49,047 nucleotides of DNA from Marinobacter bryozoorum. GTDB lineage: Bacteria > Pseudomonadota > Gammaproteobacteria > Pseudomonadales > Oleiphilaceae. The position numbers and the translations under genes were made by a program. Numbering within the stretch: the stretch's first letter is position 1; each line of letters opens with the position of its first letter. Below, piece after piece: positions 1 to 10,461 of this stretch. The notes below the pieces were generated by a model that was given only the letters and a program-made list of their open reading frames with translations, made no database searches and was not told the origin of the DNA. The stretch covers positions 1 to 49,047 of the forward strand of contig NZ_JAKZAH010000029.1 of the NCBI RefSeq assembly GCF_023156245.1, written 5' to 3'.

Positions 1-76
1 GCGCTGAAAGGTGCACGTCCGGTTCGGAGAGGAGAGGCAGGGAGATAGTTCGACTACGCCCTGCCTCTTACTCTAC
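1..76 (+). ncRNA. Group II intron, 3' end (domain V and VI)
   Basis: Bases 1-25 match the 3' two thirds of a group II intron domain V: a hairpin closed by a GAAA tetraloop, then ACGTCCGGTTC. The 5' strand of domain V lies outside the window. Domain VI follows: AGAG (28-31 region) pairs with CTCT (71-74), and an 11-bp helix (GAGAGGCAGGG with CCCTGCCTCTT, one G-T pair) is interrupted only by an unpaired A at 70. That A is 7 nt from the end, where the branch-point adenosine is expected. The intron then ends in AC at 76, fitting the 3' AY rule. Translation of an IS3 transposase resumes directly after, which supports the splice site. The intron body and any reverse transcriptase lie to the left of the window. 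Confidence 0.85.
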
Positions 77-531
77 TACCGCTGGCCCGGGGCTTCATGT
101 ATCTGGTCGCCATCATCGACTGGTACAGCCGCAAGGTGCTGTCCTGGCGGGTCTCCAACACCATGGATACAGACTTTTGTGTCGATGCCCTGGAGGAGGC
201 TCTACAGCGCCATGGAACGCCGGAAATCTTCAATACTGATCAGGGTGTCCAGTTCACCAGCGAGGCCTTCACAAGCGTTCTCAAAGAGTATGGCATCCGG
301 ATCAGTATGGACGGCAAGGGCTGCTACCATGACAACATCTTCGTGGAACGGCTCTGGCGCAGCGTCAAACACGAGTGCGTCTACCTCACTGCCTTCGAGG
401 ATGGCCGACACTTGAAGCAGGCGCTCCACCGGTACTTCCGGCATTACAATCAGACCCGGTACCACCAAACCCTTGATTACCAAACGCCCGATGAGGTGTA
501 CTACGGGCAATCCATATCCTTGGCAGCCTGA
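77..531 (+). CDS. IS3-family transposase OrfB, C-terminal part (exon downstream of intron)
   Basis: The visible frame encodes the second half of an IS3-type DDE transposase (integrase core, rve fold). The first catalytic Asp is in AIIDWYSRKVLSW, the second in TDQGVQFTS and the Glu in VERLWRSVKHE, so the DDE triad is intact. The C-terminal signature HYNQTRYHQTLDYQTPDEVY is typical of the family. The true frame starts upstream of the first ATG at 97: codons CCG CTG GCC CGG GGC TTC encode P-L-A-R-G-F just before the family's YLVAIIDW. The codon split across the splice junction would be an ATA isoleucine if the upstream exon ends in A. The N-terminal half and OrfA are outside the window. Whether the protein is made depends on splicing of the intron. 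Confidence 0.88.
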
Positions 532-599
532 GCCAAGGAAACAACCGGATCATAGCTTAGGGACACCATCAGGTTGTCCAACTGATTGGGTCCACCTCA
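77..599 (+). mobile_element. IS3-family insertion sequence, right-hand part
   Basis: This is the 3' part of an IS3-family element: the end of the transposase gene (77-531) plus about 68 bp to the right terminus. The end reads ...TTGGGTCCACCTCA and finishes in CA at 599, as IS3-family ends do (TG...CA). From 602 the sequence reads straight into an open frame of a large surface protein, so the IS inserted into that gene. The left part of the IS is separated from it by the group II intron and lies outside the window, so the matching left inverted repeat and target duplication cannot be checked here. Confidence 0.8.
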
Positions 600-3500
600 C
601 ACCAAATCAGGCACCCACGGGCCTGAGCCTCAGTGACACTACAGTGCAGTACAGTGAGGGCGGCAGCAATGTAGCGGTTGGCGTATTGTCAACCACCGAT
701 CCAGACGCCGAAGATAGCCATAGTTATTCCCTCGTTGCCGGCACCGGCAGCGACCATAACAACTTGTTTGCAATCTCAGACAACACCCTGCTAGCCACGA
801 CCCCCCTGGATATGGAGCCTGGCACGTATTCAGTGCGCATCCGCACCAAGGACGCGGATGGACTTATCTATGAGTCGATCTTTTCTATCCTGGTGGTCGA
901 CAACCTGCCGCCTGTAGTGGAGTCTATTTCAGCACTCGAAGGGTCCACGGGCACCGTAGAGTACACCGTAACCTTCAGCGAGCCAGTATCGGGCGTTACT
1001 ACCGACGATTTCAGCTTGGCCGCCACAGGAACTGCAAGCGGAGCCATTTCTGGAGTTTCAGGTGACACCGATAGTTATACCGTTACTGTCAGCAATCTGG
1101 CCGGGGACGGCAGCCTCGGGCTCGATCTCATCTCTGCAAACGACGTAGTTGACGCGTCAGGAAACCCAGCCGGTGCCTACTCCGCCGGCGAAACTTATTA
1201 TGTGGACCTCACCCCGCCAGAGATTAATGAGTCTAACATTTCCCTCTCAGGTGGCAGTGGGACAAACGGTGCGTTCAAGGTGGGAGACACCATCACCGCA
1301 ACATGGAACGACACAGATTCCGGTGACAATAACAGCGACACCATCGGCGCTGTCACCATGGATTTCAGCCAATTTGGCGGTGGTAGCGCAGTGGCCGCAA
1401 CAAACAGCAGCGGCTCTTGGTCAGCGTCGTACACCCTCACCGCTGGCAATATCGACGGCACCAACAAGAATGTGGCAGTAACCGCAACGGATGACGCCGG
1501 CAACGCCACTACCACCGCGGATACATCCAATGCCACCGTGGACAATGACGTACCTACAGTCACTGGCACTAACATCTCTGTATCAGGTGCCACAGGCACA
1601 GGTGGCACCTTCATCGTTGGCGATACCATTACGGTGGAATGGGCGAACAGCGCGGAAGGTAACAGCGACATCGTGAGTGCGCTCGCCGACTTCACGTTCT
1701 TGGGAGGCACTCCCGTTCCGATGACTGACGTTAATGGAGACGGCACTCTCTTCACTGCCTCTGCAACCATCACTGCCGGCCCCTTTGACAGTGTCGCTTT
1801 TCTACCCATTATCACCGATGACGATGCAGGCAATACAACCTTATACACGGATCTCGCACCAACGGTCGACAACCAGGCACCAACGGTAACCGACGGCAAT
1901 CTCTCCCTCTCCGGTGCCGGTGGTTCCGGTGGAACCTTCAAGGTAGGCGACACCGTCACCGCCACCTGGAACAACACAGCCGGGGGCGACAATAACGCCG
2001 ATACCATCAGCCAGGTCGCCGTGGATTTCTCCGCCTTTGGTGGCGGCTCCGCTGTCGCGGCCACCAATAACGCAGGAACCTGGACTGCCACCTATACGAT
2101 TACCGAAGAAGCCGGCGGAGCTATCGATGCGACCGGGCTGAACATCGCTGCAACCGTCACAGATAACGCCGGCAACCAGGCCACCACCGCCGATACCACC
2201 GGCGCCAGCCTGGACAACCAGAGCCCGGGCGCCCCCACCGCCACCCTCACCATCAACGAAAACAGCGCCAACACCTCGGTGGTCGGCACTGTCACCGGTG
2301 GTGGTACTGATGGCGTAACCTTCAGCCTGGTGGACGATGCCGGTGGCCGGTTTGCTATTGATGCGGGCGGGCAGGTCACCGTGGCTGACGGAGCCTCGCT
2401 GAATTACGAGGCTGCTGGCAGCCACAACATTACCGTGCGGGCGACGGATAATGCAGGCAATACTACCGACAACACCCTGACGGTGACGGTCAACGATATT
2501 AACGAAGCACCGGTGCTCGACCTGGATGCCGATGATTCCGGCGGCGCGGCCGTGGCCATCGCCGATGCCGACGCCGTGCTGACAGATGTGGATGCGGGCG
2601 AGCTGATCAGCTCCCTCACCGTCACCCTGACCAGCCCCCCTGATGGCCCCGCCGAAAGCCTGGCACTGGACGCCAGTGCGGCAGCAGCCGCTGCGGACCT
2701 GGAGGTCAATAACTATGATTCCGAAACCGGCACGCTGTCAGTGATCGGTGAAGCGGACACCAGTACTTACCAGACCATCCTGCGGGGTGTTCAGTACCAG
2801 AACAGCAAGCAGCCGTTGGAAATCACCATTGGTAACCGTACCCTCGAGGTGGTGGTCAATGACGGCGGCCTGGATTCTGCGACCGCCACCAGCACGGTCA
2901 ACGTGGTGACCGCGCCGGTCATCGATCTGGGTGGCGATGGCGGCAGCCCGGACCTGGCAACGACTTACACCGAAGGCGATGGCGCTGTGGCCATAGCCAA
3001 TGCTGCCACGGTGGGCGAGCCGGACGGGGACAACCTCAGCCAACTGACCATCCAGCTGACCAACGCCCCGGATGGCACCGATGAGACCATCACCCTCAGT
3101 GACCGCACCAGCGGAGACGTGGTCAACGGCATTACCATCACCTATGACAGCGCCACCGCCATAACCCTGGCTGGAGACGTTCCGGCCCCCGACTACAAGG
3201 CCTTGCTGAGAGAACTGCAGTACCAGAACTCCAGCGACGACCCGGACACCACCGAACGAACCATCACCGTTCAGGGCACCGATATCAACGGTAACGCCGG
3301 GGCACCGGCCAAACTGGGTGTTGGCCTGACCGCGGTGAACGATGCGCCCGTAGTGATGGTAACGCCAGCATTTGGCGTTACCTATACAGAGGGCGATACC
3401 GCCAGCGGTGCTCTCTTCGTTAACAGTACCGCCGACACCATCGAAGCCGACCAGAGCTTCACCGGACTGACCCTCACGGTCAGCCATCTGTTTGATGGTG

Positions 3501-6500
3501 CCGACGAAGTCCTGGTCATCGATGGCACCGAGCTGTCACTGACCGACGGCAACACCGTCACGACCACCGGTGGCCTGACTGCCAGCGCTTCGGTCGCCGG
3601 TCCAACGGCAACGGTGACCGTCTCTGGCGGCGCCCTGACCAACACCGAACTGAACACGCTCGTCGAAGGGCTGGCCTATCGCAATACCTCGGACAACCCC
3701 ACGGCCACCATCGGTACCATGGGTGCCGAGAGGTTTGTTTCCCTGACAAGCGTGACCGACTCTGGCCCGAACTCCGGCGAAAACATCAATGAGACCCAGT
3801 TGGAGCTCTCTGCGGCGACTGTGTCGGTCACCGCCGTCAACGATGCCCCGGTGCTACTAAACGTGTTCGGAGAATCCAGCCAGATCACCGCCGGTGCTGT
3901 CCCGCAAGCTGTGGGTCTGTTTGGCGATGTACTCGTCAGCGATGTGGACAGCACCGATTACGACGGTGGCTTCCTGCTACTGACGCAACTGACCGGAACG
4001 GCGAACGGCAACTGGAGCCTGGACGGGGTGGTCGCCACCGCTGGCGGTGATGCCGGTATCAGCTCCGGTGACATCGTAGTGGTTAGCGGCACCAGCATCG
4101 GTACCGTTGCCTCCGTGGAAAACGGACAAAACGGCGAAGCCCTGGCCATTGCTTTCAATGCCTCCGCTACCCCTGACAGCATTCAGTCGCTGATCCGGGC
4201 GCTGCAGTATGCCGCGCCGTCGGATGTCGGCGATCGCCAGTTCAGCGTGAAGCTCAACGATGGGGATGGCGGTGACCAGGAGGTCACTGGTAACTTCACC
4301 ATCAGCCTTGTGCCCAGCACGCCGACCATTACCCTTTCGCCCATTCCGGCCGTCAATGAAGGCAGCACGAATGCTGCGCTGAGCAACCTGATTGACATCA
4401 CCGATGTGGATAACGACAGCCAGAGCGTGACCCTGAACGCCTCCAACGGGGTGGCATCGCTTGTTGATACCACAGGTTTGACGCTGCTAACCGGCAACGG
4501 AACCTCGGCGATTACTCTGGAAGGCTCACTGGCTGATATCAACAACGCCCTGGACAGCCTGGTCTTCACGCCCGACCCCAATATCTCCGGTGCGGATGCG
4601 GCCTCTGTCACGGTCACCACCGACGATGGCAACGGCAACACTGACAGTCAGACAGGCACCTTCGACATTACCGATATCAACCCGGTCATCGCGGATGGCA
4701 CCTTTGCTGTGGATGAGGCCAGCGGTAATGGCACCGCGGTGGGTGCTGTCACACCCACGGGTGATACCGACGGCCTGACGTTCAGCATCATCTCCGGCAA
4801 TGACAGCGGTGCCTTTGCCATCGACAACAATGGCCAGGTCACCGTGGCTGACAGCAGCCAGCTGGATTACGACAACCAGGGCAGCTACTCGCTCGCCGTG
4901 GCCGTCGACGATGAAGACCCGGACACCGATGCCGACGACACGGCGACCATGACCGTCAACATCACTGATTCCACCGCCCCGGCAGTGACCAGCGTCAACG
5001 CCACGAGCCCGGACGGTGTCTACGCCACGGGCAGTAGCCTGTTGATTACGGTGACACTGGACGAAGCCGTTACCGTCACCGGCAGCCCCGAACTGCTTCT
5101 GGACACCGGCACCAGTGACCGGGCCGCGGTTTACTCCAGTGGCTCCGGCACCAATACACTGACCTTTACCTATACCGTCACTGCCGGTGACATCAGCAGC
5201 GACCTGGACTATGTCTCAAGCAATGCCCTGACTCTGAATGGTGGCACCATCCTGGACGCGGCCGGCAACGATGCCAGCCTGCAACTGCCAGCCCCTGGCT
5301 CAGCGGGTTCGCTCAGTGCCAACAGCGCCCTGGTGATTGATACGCAAAGCCCAGGCGTGCCAACGGCCACTCTAACCATCGACGAAAACAGCGCCAACAC
5401 CACAGTGGTTGGCACCGTCACCGGTGGTGGTTCTGATGATGTGACTTACTCCCTGACGGACGATGCTGGTGGCCGGTTCGCCATGGATGCCTCCGGCCAG
5501 GTCACCGTGGCGGACGAAGCCCTGCTGGACTACGAGGCCAGTAGCACCCATAGCATTGCCGTGCGCGCCACCGATGGTGCCGGCAATACCACCGACAACA
5601 CCCTGTCAGTGACGGTCAATGACATCAATGAGGCCCCGGCAGGCTCGGACGCTGCCATCGACATCCCCTACAACGGCTCCCATACCTTCACCCTGGATGA
5701 TTTCGGGTTCAGTGACCCGGATCAGGGCGACATTCTGCAACGGGTTACCTTTAACAGTATTTCAGCCGGTGTACTGACCCTGGATGGCGAGGTACTGGCC
5801 GATGGTGCAACCGTCATGGCCAATGATATTGAGGCGGGACTCCTGGGGTATCGCCCCGCGCTTGGCGGTTCAGGCAGCGACTATGCCACCCTGGACTTTA
5901 CGGTGAATGACGGTGAGTTGAACGCTGCAGACAGTAACACCCTCACAGCCAATGTGGGGGATGCGCCGCCGCCTTCACCCGCTCCTGAGCCAGAGCCTCA
6001 GCCTGAGCCTGAACCACAGCCCCAGCCTGACCCTGACGAAATCGATGGCGTGGATGTTACCCCTGGCCAGGAACAGACCGACGACGGCGACACCGTGGAG
6101 ACCATTATTATCCAGCCGGTGCCGGCCAACCGGAACGACACCGACCCGACATCCGACGATGCCGACATTCCACTGCACTTTGCCGATGACACCGGCAATC
6201 AGCCCGTAACCATCCTGACACTGCCGACCGGTGTCGGCGCCAGCGCCCGGACCAACGATGCCGCCCGCACACGGACTACCGAACCGGAGCTGCTGTCGCT
6301 GATTCGTAACAGTGCCGGAAACGAAACCGACGACCTGGCGACGCAGCTCGAAGGTGGCGGCCGCTTCCTGGGTCAGGCCGGCAACGGGGATCTCTGGGTC
6401 AACCGCATCACGCTGCAGCGGGAGCCCGGCAGCAATCCTGATGCCCCCATTCGCATCACCGGCCAGGGCCCCGGCGCCAGCGGCGACTTCCGCGAAGCCA

Positions 6501-7324
6501 TGGTCATCGACGGCCGCGGCCTGGGCGGGGGTCGGCTGCAGTTGGACAACATCGAGTTTGCCGTGGTGGTTGGTAACGGACTTAACCTGTCCGGTGGCGC
6601 CGGCAACAACACGGTGTTCGCCGGTGCCGGCAACCAGACCCTGATCCTCGGGGAAGGCGACGACGAACTGCACGGCGGCGCGGGGGATGACGTGGTCGGC
6701 TCAAAGGGCGGCGATGATCGCCTGTTTGGCAACAGCGGCAATGACACCCTGTTTGGCGGTAGCGGAAACGACCTGCTCCACGGTGGTCGTGACCGGGATG
6801 TCATCACCCTTGACGGTAACCGGGACGACTACATCGTTACCCAGGACCACAGCATCATTACCGTGCAGCGCCAGGACAGCGACGATGTTGAAACCGTCAT
6901 CAACGCCGAGGCCCTGGCCTTCGCGGATGAAACCCTGGAGCTGAGCTACAGCGATGGGCTCGACTGGATCACCACCCTGTACGACCGCCTGCTGGACCGT
7001 CAGGGCGACCTGGACGGCGTGCAGTACTGGGCCGACCAGCTGGCGCGTACCGATAACTTCATGGATATCGTTTGGGGCTTCCTGTACTCCGAAGAGTTTA
7101 CCCGCAACCTGGGGCAGTCCGTTGACCAGCTGGACAAGGGAGCTCAGGTTGACCTGCTCTACCAGACCCTGCTGCAGCGGGAGGCGGAGGCCGAGGGACG
7201 TGAGTACTGGATCAATGACCTGGAAAACGGTGTCTCACTGGAGGGTGTGGCGGCTTCCATAGCCTTGTCGACCGAGGCCACGGCCAGCCATCTCGACGAT
7301 CAGAACTGGGAATTCCTCATTTAG
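600..7324 (+). CDS. Giant cadherin/Ig-repeat RTX surface protein, 5'-truncated by IS
   Basis: This is an open frame of about 2240 codons after the IS end, with no start codon of its own. The same frame runs back into the IS to about 473, so the native N-terminus is lost. In order it holds a cadherin-like repeat (from 605, NQAPTGLSLSD), an Ig-like repeat near 910, three related Ig-like units (about 1210-2230), cadherin-like repeats with DNEAP/DINEAP-type junctions, an acidic Pro-Glu linker at about 5968-6030, and RTX calcium-binding nonapeptides (GGAGDDVVG, GNSGNDTLF, GGSGNDLLH at about 6590-6800). The C-terminal domain is DUF4214 (about 6955-7280, YDRLLDRQGDLDGVQYW). Such proteins are usually exported by type I secretion and act in adhesion or biofilm. 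No secretion genes are nearby. It is probably a broken gene unless transcribed and started from the IS. Confidence 0.8.
1210..2230 (+). repeat. Three tandem Ig-like repeat units in the surface protein
   Basis: Three consecutive units of about 105-115 residues share the plan N[IL]SLSG..G..G.F.VGDT[IV]T..W, then D..FLGG or D.[ST].FGGG.[AP]V, then DDAGN or DNAGN and a VDN or LDN ending. They start near 1216, 1570 and 1890. Units 1 and 3 are closest (FGGGSAVAATN in both). The pattern suggests duplication of one module. Confidence 0.7.
2222..2512 (+). repeat. Cadherin-like repeat, copy 1 of a duplicated module
   Basis: This copy encodes a module beginning SPG(A/V)PTATLTI(N/D)ENSAN and ending NDINEAP. 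It matches 5348-5638 with a constant offset of 3126 bp and no insertion or deletion, although third positions have diverged. The two copies are separated by about 2.8 kb of other repeats. Confidence 0.75.
5348..5638 (+). repeat. Cadherin-like repeat, copy 2 of a duplicated module
   Basis: This is the second copy of the module at 2222-2512: same length, same boundaries and closely similar protein (for example VVGTVTGGG and DDAGGRFA in both). It supports internal duplication within the surface-protein gene. Confidence 0.75.
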
Positions 7325-7341
7325 GGGGCTCAGCCCAATGT

Positions 7342-7373
7342 GTGCAGGTGGGCAGTTTAGTGCCCACCTGCAC
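7342..7373. terminator. Hairpin between convergent genes
   Basis: A perfect 13-bp inverted repeat (GTGCAGGTGGGCA and its complement) with a 6-nt loop lies between the end of the surface-protein gene and the convergent ABC permease gene. No T-run follows on either strand, so factor-independent termination is likely but not textbook. Confidence 0.5.
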
Positions 7374-7430
7374 CCCTCACCCTTGACAGATCTAAACCCC
7401 GGGTGTGGGCGTCTGCAAGTTACTTTACAC

Positions 7431-8234
7431 TCAATGCTCGACCTTCAGGGCACTCTCATGCCAGTTGCGCAGGGCCCTGTCCGACATCCACACCATCAGG
7501 GCGAATAGCAAAATACCAGTGAGTGTAATCAGTATAAGGGCAGCGAACATTTTGGGAATCTGCAGGTTGTAACCAGACTGCAGGATCATATAGGCAAGGC
7601 CTGCCTGGGCTCCCCCCGTACCCGCCACGAACTCCGCAACGACGGCACCAATCAGTGCCAGCCCTGAACTGATCCTCAGTCCTCCAAAGAAGTACGGAAG
7701 TGCGCTGGGAATACGCAGTCTCATCAGTTCCTGCCAGCGGCTGGTGCGGTACATCCGGAACATACTCAGCAGGTTCGGATCTACACTGCGCAGGCCCAGG
7801 GTGGTGTTGGAGATGATCGGGAAGATGGCCACGATCACAGCGCAGATGGTCAGCGCCCAGGTGGTGTCGTCGACCCAGATGATGATCAGCGGCGCAATGG
7901 CAACCACGGGTGTCACCTGCATCAGCACCGCATAGGGAAACAGGCTTATTTCGATCCACTTGCTCTGCACAAACAGCAGTGACGCGGCAACGCCGACCAT
8001 CACGGCGATGGCAAAGGCCAGGAACGTCACCTTCAGGGTCATCAGCAGGGCATTGAACAGAGATGGGAAATCTGACACCAGAGACTGCCCGATATCGACA
8101 GGGCTCGGCACCAGGTATTTCGGCACCTCGAACGCCATCACCGTCAGTTGCCACACCAGCAGAACCAGCACGCCCACCAGCAGGGGGGCACCGATCTGCA
8201 CAAAGCGCTCATTTCGTATCAGGGGTGCATTCAT
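7431..8234 (-). CDS. ABC transporter permease, SsuC/TauC/NMT1 type (importer 1)
   Basis: A 267-residue inner-membrane protein of the BPD-transport family used by nitrate/sulfonate/taurine- and NMT1-type importers. A short cytoplasmic N-terminus leads to a first membrane helix (about residues 15-35), then five further segments. The EAA-type cytoplasmic loop that contacts the ATPase is seen as MRLRIPSALPYFFGGLRI. It overlaps the ATPase gene by 4 nt and ends a three-gene operon (binding protein, ATPase, permease). The substrate is not evident from sequence. The binding proteins in this window and the purine context suggest a purine-like or other N-heterocyclic base rather than a sulfonate. Confidence 0.85.
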   Translation of the reverse strand: MNAPLIRNERFVQIGAPLLVGVLVLLVWQLTVMAFEVPKYLVPSPVDIGQSLVSDFPSLFNALLMTLKVTFLAFAIAVMVGVAASLLFVQSKWIEISLFPYAVLMQVTPVVAIAPLIIIWVDDTTWALTICAVIVAIFPIISNTTLGLRSVDPNLLSMFRMYRTSRWQELMRLRIPSALPYFFGGLRISSGLALIGAVVAEFVAGTGGAQAGLAYMILQSGYNLQIPKMFAALILITLTGILLFALMVWMSDRALRNWHESALKVEH

Positions 8235-9109
8235 GGCTGACGTTCCTCATCCCGATCCTCGCCCATAGCACTGGCGCGCTCCAGGGCCTGGGAGACCTGG
8301 CGACAATAACCCGCAAATTCTGTGGAGACCCGGAAATTCGGGGAGCGCGGATAGGGCTCTTCAATAGCGATATCGTCGACGATCCGGCCGGGGCGTGCCG
8401 CCATCACCACCACGCGACTGGAGAGATACACGGCCTCGTAGACACTGTGAGTGACGAATACGATGGTCCAGCCCTTTTCTTTCCAGAGCTTGAGCACGTC
8501 GTCATTGAGTTTGTTGCGGGTCATCTCGTCAAGCGCCCCGAAGGGCTCGTCCATCAGCAACAGGTTGGGCTCGGTGACCATGGCTCTGGCGATGGAGGCG
8601 CGCATCTGCATGCCACCGGACAGCTCCCGCGGAAAACTATTATCGAAGCCCTTCAGGCCGACCATGCCCAGGGCATCATCGATTTTCTGTTCCACGTCCT
8701 CCGACTTGCCGGCATGCTCCAGGTCCAGGGGCAACCGCACGTTCTTGCGCACCCGGGCCCAGGGCATCAGGGTAGCGTTCTGGAATACAAAGGCCAGTTT
8801 GCGGCCCCTGCTGCCCACCACGCCGTAATCCTGCTCCCACCACCTCACGTTACCAGTGGTGACCTGACCCAGGCCCGCCATGATGCGCAGCAGGGTGCTC
8901 TTGCCGCAGCCGGACGGACCCAGCAGGCTCACAAATTCGCCCTGCTTCACCGTCAGGTCAGCGCCTTTCAGGGCAACCGTTCCGTTGCCATATATCTTGT
9001 CGACACCGCTCACCTGGAGCACCGGGCGCGGTGCGATGGTACCGGGCTCTCTGGTGTCCGGTCCGGGGTCCGGCGCCGGGTTCAAGGGCATTATCTTGGT
9101 AGCTGTCAT
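8231..9109 (-). CDS. ABC transporter ATP-binding protein, SsuB/TauB type (importer 1)
   Basis: A 292-residue ATPase with Walker A GPSGCGKST, Q-loop FVFQNATLMPW, signature LSGGM, Walker B LLLMDEP and switch histidine in VTHSVYEA. These are hallmarks of the nitrate/sulfonate/taurine-type ATPases. I chose the ATG at 9109 because GGAGAG lies about 7 nt upstream. An in-frame GTG at 9139 would add ten residues with a poorer site. The gene follows the binding-protein gene after a 67-bp gap that holds a hairpin, and its end overlaps the permease start. It energises importer 1 and may also serve the orphan binding proteins at 17010 and 31413. Confidence 0.87.
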   Translation of the reverse strand: MTATKIMPLNPAPDPGPDTREPGTIAPRPVLQVSGVDKIYGNGTVALKGADLTVKQGEFVSLLGPSGCGKSTLLRIMAGLGQVTTGNVRWWEQDYGVVGSRGRKLAFVFQNATLMPWARVRKNVRLPLDLEHAGKSEDVEQKIDDALGMVGLKGFDNSFPRELSGGMQMRASIARAMVTEPNLLLMDEPFGALDEMTRNKLNDDVLKLWKEKGWTIVFVTHSVYEAVYLSSRVVVMAARPGRIVDDIAIEEPYPRSPNFRVSTEFAGYCRQVSQALERASAMGEDRDEERQP

Positions 9110-9124
9110 AATGGTCTCTCCAGG

Positions 9125-9151
9125 GCTGGCCAGGACCACCTCCCGGCCAGC
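9125..9151 (-). other. Intercistronic hairpin after binding-protein gene
   Basis: A 7-bp inverted repeat (GCTGGCC ... GGCCAGC, 13-nt loop) lies between the stop of the binding protein and the ATPase start. Such hairpins commonly protect the 3' end of the binding-protein message so that it is made in excess over the membrane parts. The role here is inferred. Confidence 0.4.
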
Positions 9152-9176
9152 ATCAGGATGGGTATCGCGGCGGTGC

Positions 9177-10172
9177 TCAGGGCAGCACCGGCTCTTCAGG
9201 AAGGAATTCCAGGGTGTAGACCTTGTTCAGATCCAGGTTCTCCGAGGCCAGGCCGGCTTCCACCATGAAGTCCCTGATTTTCTGCCAGCGCTCCCCGGTC
9301 ATCACGCCGATGCCCATGGTCCCGGCATCGCCGCCCGTTACCAGTTCGTATTCCTTCATCTTCTCGATGCCGTAAGCGATCTGCTCCGGGGTCATCTCCG
9401 GGTTCTCCTGCATGATCAGCTTGTTGCCCGGCTCCGGGTTTTCCAGGTAGCTTTTCCAGCCCTCCATACTGGCCTGCACAAACCGTTTCACCACATCAGG
9501 CCGCTCCTCAATCATGTCGGTGGTGGTTTCAATAGTGGTGGCGTAGGGCGGGTAGCCATGATCGGACAACAGGAATACGTTGGGTTCGACACCCCCCTTG
9601 CGCATGGCGAAGGGCTCGGAGGACAGGTAACCCTGCTGGACAATGTCCTTGTTGTTGAGGAAAGGCGCCACGCTGAAGGTATAGGCGTGTACCACGTCAT
9701 CCTCAAAGCCATATTCCGCCTTCAGCCACGGCCAGAACGTGGAATGGGCGAAGGTGGCGATATAGACGGGCAGGCCCTCCTCCCTGATCTGCTCGATGGA
9801 CTCCACATGGGGGTGCGCAATCAGCGCCTGCGGGTCACCCTGCATGGAGGCCGCCACGGTCATCACCGGCAGCCCTTTTTCAACGGCATTAACGTTGCCA
9901 ATGGGATACCCCATCAACAGGTCGTAGCGACCGGAGACCAGCAACTGGGTGCCGTTGACCTGGGGACCGCCCATCCTGATCTCCACGTCCAGGCCGTAGT
10001 CCTCATACAGGCCTGTGGCCAAAGCCTGGTAAAAACCACCATGCTCTGCCTGGGCGTACCAATTGGTACCGAACACCAGCTTGTCCAGCTCTTCAGCTGA
10101 TGCCGAAGACAAGGCCAGCAACCCGGCCATCATGATTGAGCCACCGACGGCTGCACGTGTTTTCACTGCCAT
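9177..10172 (-). CDS. ABC transporter substrate-binding protein, NMT1/THI5-like (SBP1)
   Basis: A 331-residue periplasmic binding protein with a signal peptide (about residues 1-27, ending SSASA|EE). The family hallmark near the mature N-terminus is NWYAQAEHGGFY, followed by YEDYGLDV and MGGPQVNG. Two other proteins in the window (17010-17996 and 31413-32483) share WY/WFxQAEHGG and GGPQVN, so the three are siblings. The NMT1/SsuA fold binds small heterocycles, including pyrimidine precursors of thiamin. The ligand here is unknown, with a purine-like base the best inference. It is first gene of the importer 1 operon, with a sigma-54-type promoter at 10241-10256 and a RutR-like palindrome over the predicted start. 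Confidence 0.87.
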   Translation of the reverse strand: MAVKTRAAVGGSIMMAGLLALSSASAEELDKLVFGTNWYAQAEHGGFYQALATGLYEDYGLDVEIRMGGPQVNGTQLLVSGRYDLLMGYPIGNVNAVEKGLPVMTVAASMQGDPQALIAHPHVESIEQIREEGLPVYIATFAHSTFWPWLKAEYGFEDDVVHAYTFSVAPFLNNKDIVQQGYLSSEPFAMRKGGVEPNVFLLSDHGYPPYATTIETTTDMIEERPDVVKRFVQASMEGWKSYLENPEPGNKLIMQENPEMTPEQIAYGIEKMKEYELVTGGDAGTMGIGVMTGERWQKIRDFMVEAGLASENLDLNKVYTLEFLPEEPVLP

Positions 10173-10216
10173 GAAACCTCTCCTGTAAATGCAGGCGGCT
10201 GCTGCCGCTCTTTAAC

Positions 10217-10230
10217 TGACCAATTGTTCA
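10217..10230 (-). promoter_or_regulatory. RutR-like operator A
   Basis: TGACCAATTGTTCA matches TGACCA-N2-TGGTCA at 11 of 12 positions. It covers +1 to +14 of the transcript predicted from the adjacent sigma-54-type promoter, a position suited to repression of SBP1. Confidence 0.72.
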
Positions 10231-10240
10231 GGTTTTTAAA

Positions 10241-10256
10241 AGCAACCGTCATGCCA
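10241..10256 (-). promoter_or_regulatory. Sigma-54-type promoter for importer 1 operon
   Basis: The minus strand reads TGGCATGACGGTTGCT against consensus TGGCACRNNNNTTGCW, with the GG and GC exactly 12 apart. The predicted start is about 10230. Confidence 0.75.
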
Positions 10257-10388
10257 TTCAAGGAAAAACAAACTATCCCTTTAATTTCATAATGTTAAGG
10301 CCGTCACTAAAACTAGTGTCGTGCACTACACTGAACCGGCCTGCACCGGTTTTGTACAGCGTGGACAAGCACCCGGCAGTGGCCGGAC

Positions 10389-10415
10389 AAAAAAAACCGC
10401 CCGAAGGCGGCAAAA
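10389..10415 (-). terminator. Rho-independent terminator of the importer 2 operon
   Basis: On the minus strand GCCGCC-TTCG-GGCGG is followed by eight T residues. The stable UUCG-loop stem and U-tract are classic. It lies 47 nt beyond the stop of the flavoprotein gene and closes the operon running from 14220. Confidence 0.9.
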
Positions 10416-10461
10416 GGAAGACAACGCTTGTATCGATCACCCCTCAAAGAGGGTGTCCGGT

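Noticed and set aside
1198..2091. Minus-strand open frame within the surface-protein gene
   Set aside because: It arises from Thr/Gly/Ala-rich repeats read backwards and carries no recognisable domain.
7431..9109. Sulfonate or taurine importer (SsuBC/TauBC)
   Set aside because: Motifs fit the wider family, but no monooxygenase SsuD, TauD or sulfur regulator is present. The oxygenases here are isopenicillin-N-synthase type, not TauD type.
9177..10172. Thiamin-precursor (THI5/ThiY) role for the NMT1-like binding proteins
   Set aside because: The fold is shared, but no thiamin genes or TPP riboswitch are nearby and the proteins lack the cysteine motif of THI5. The purine context is stronger.
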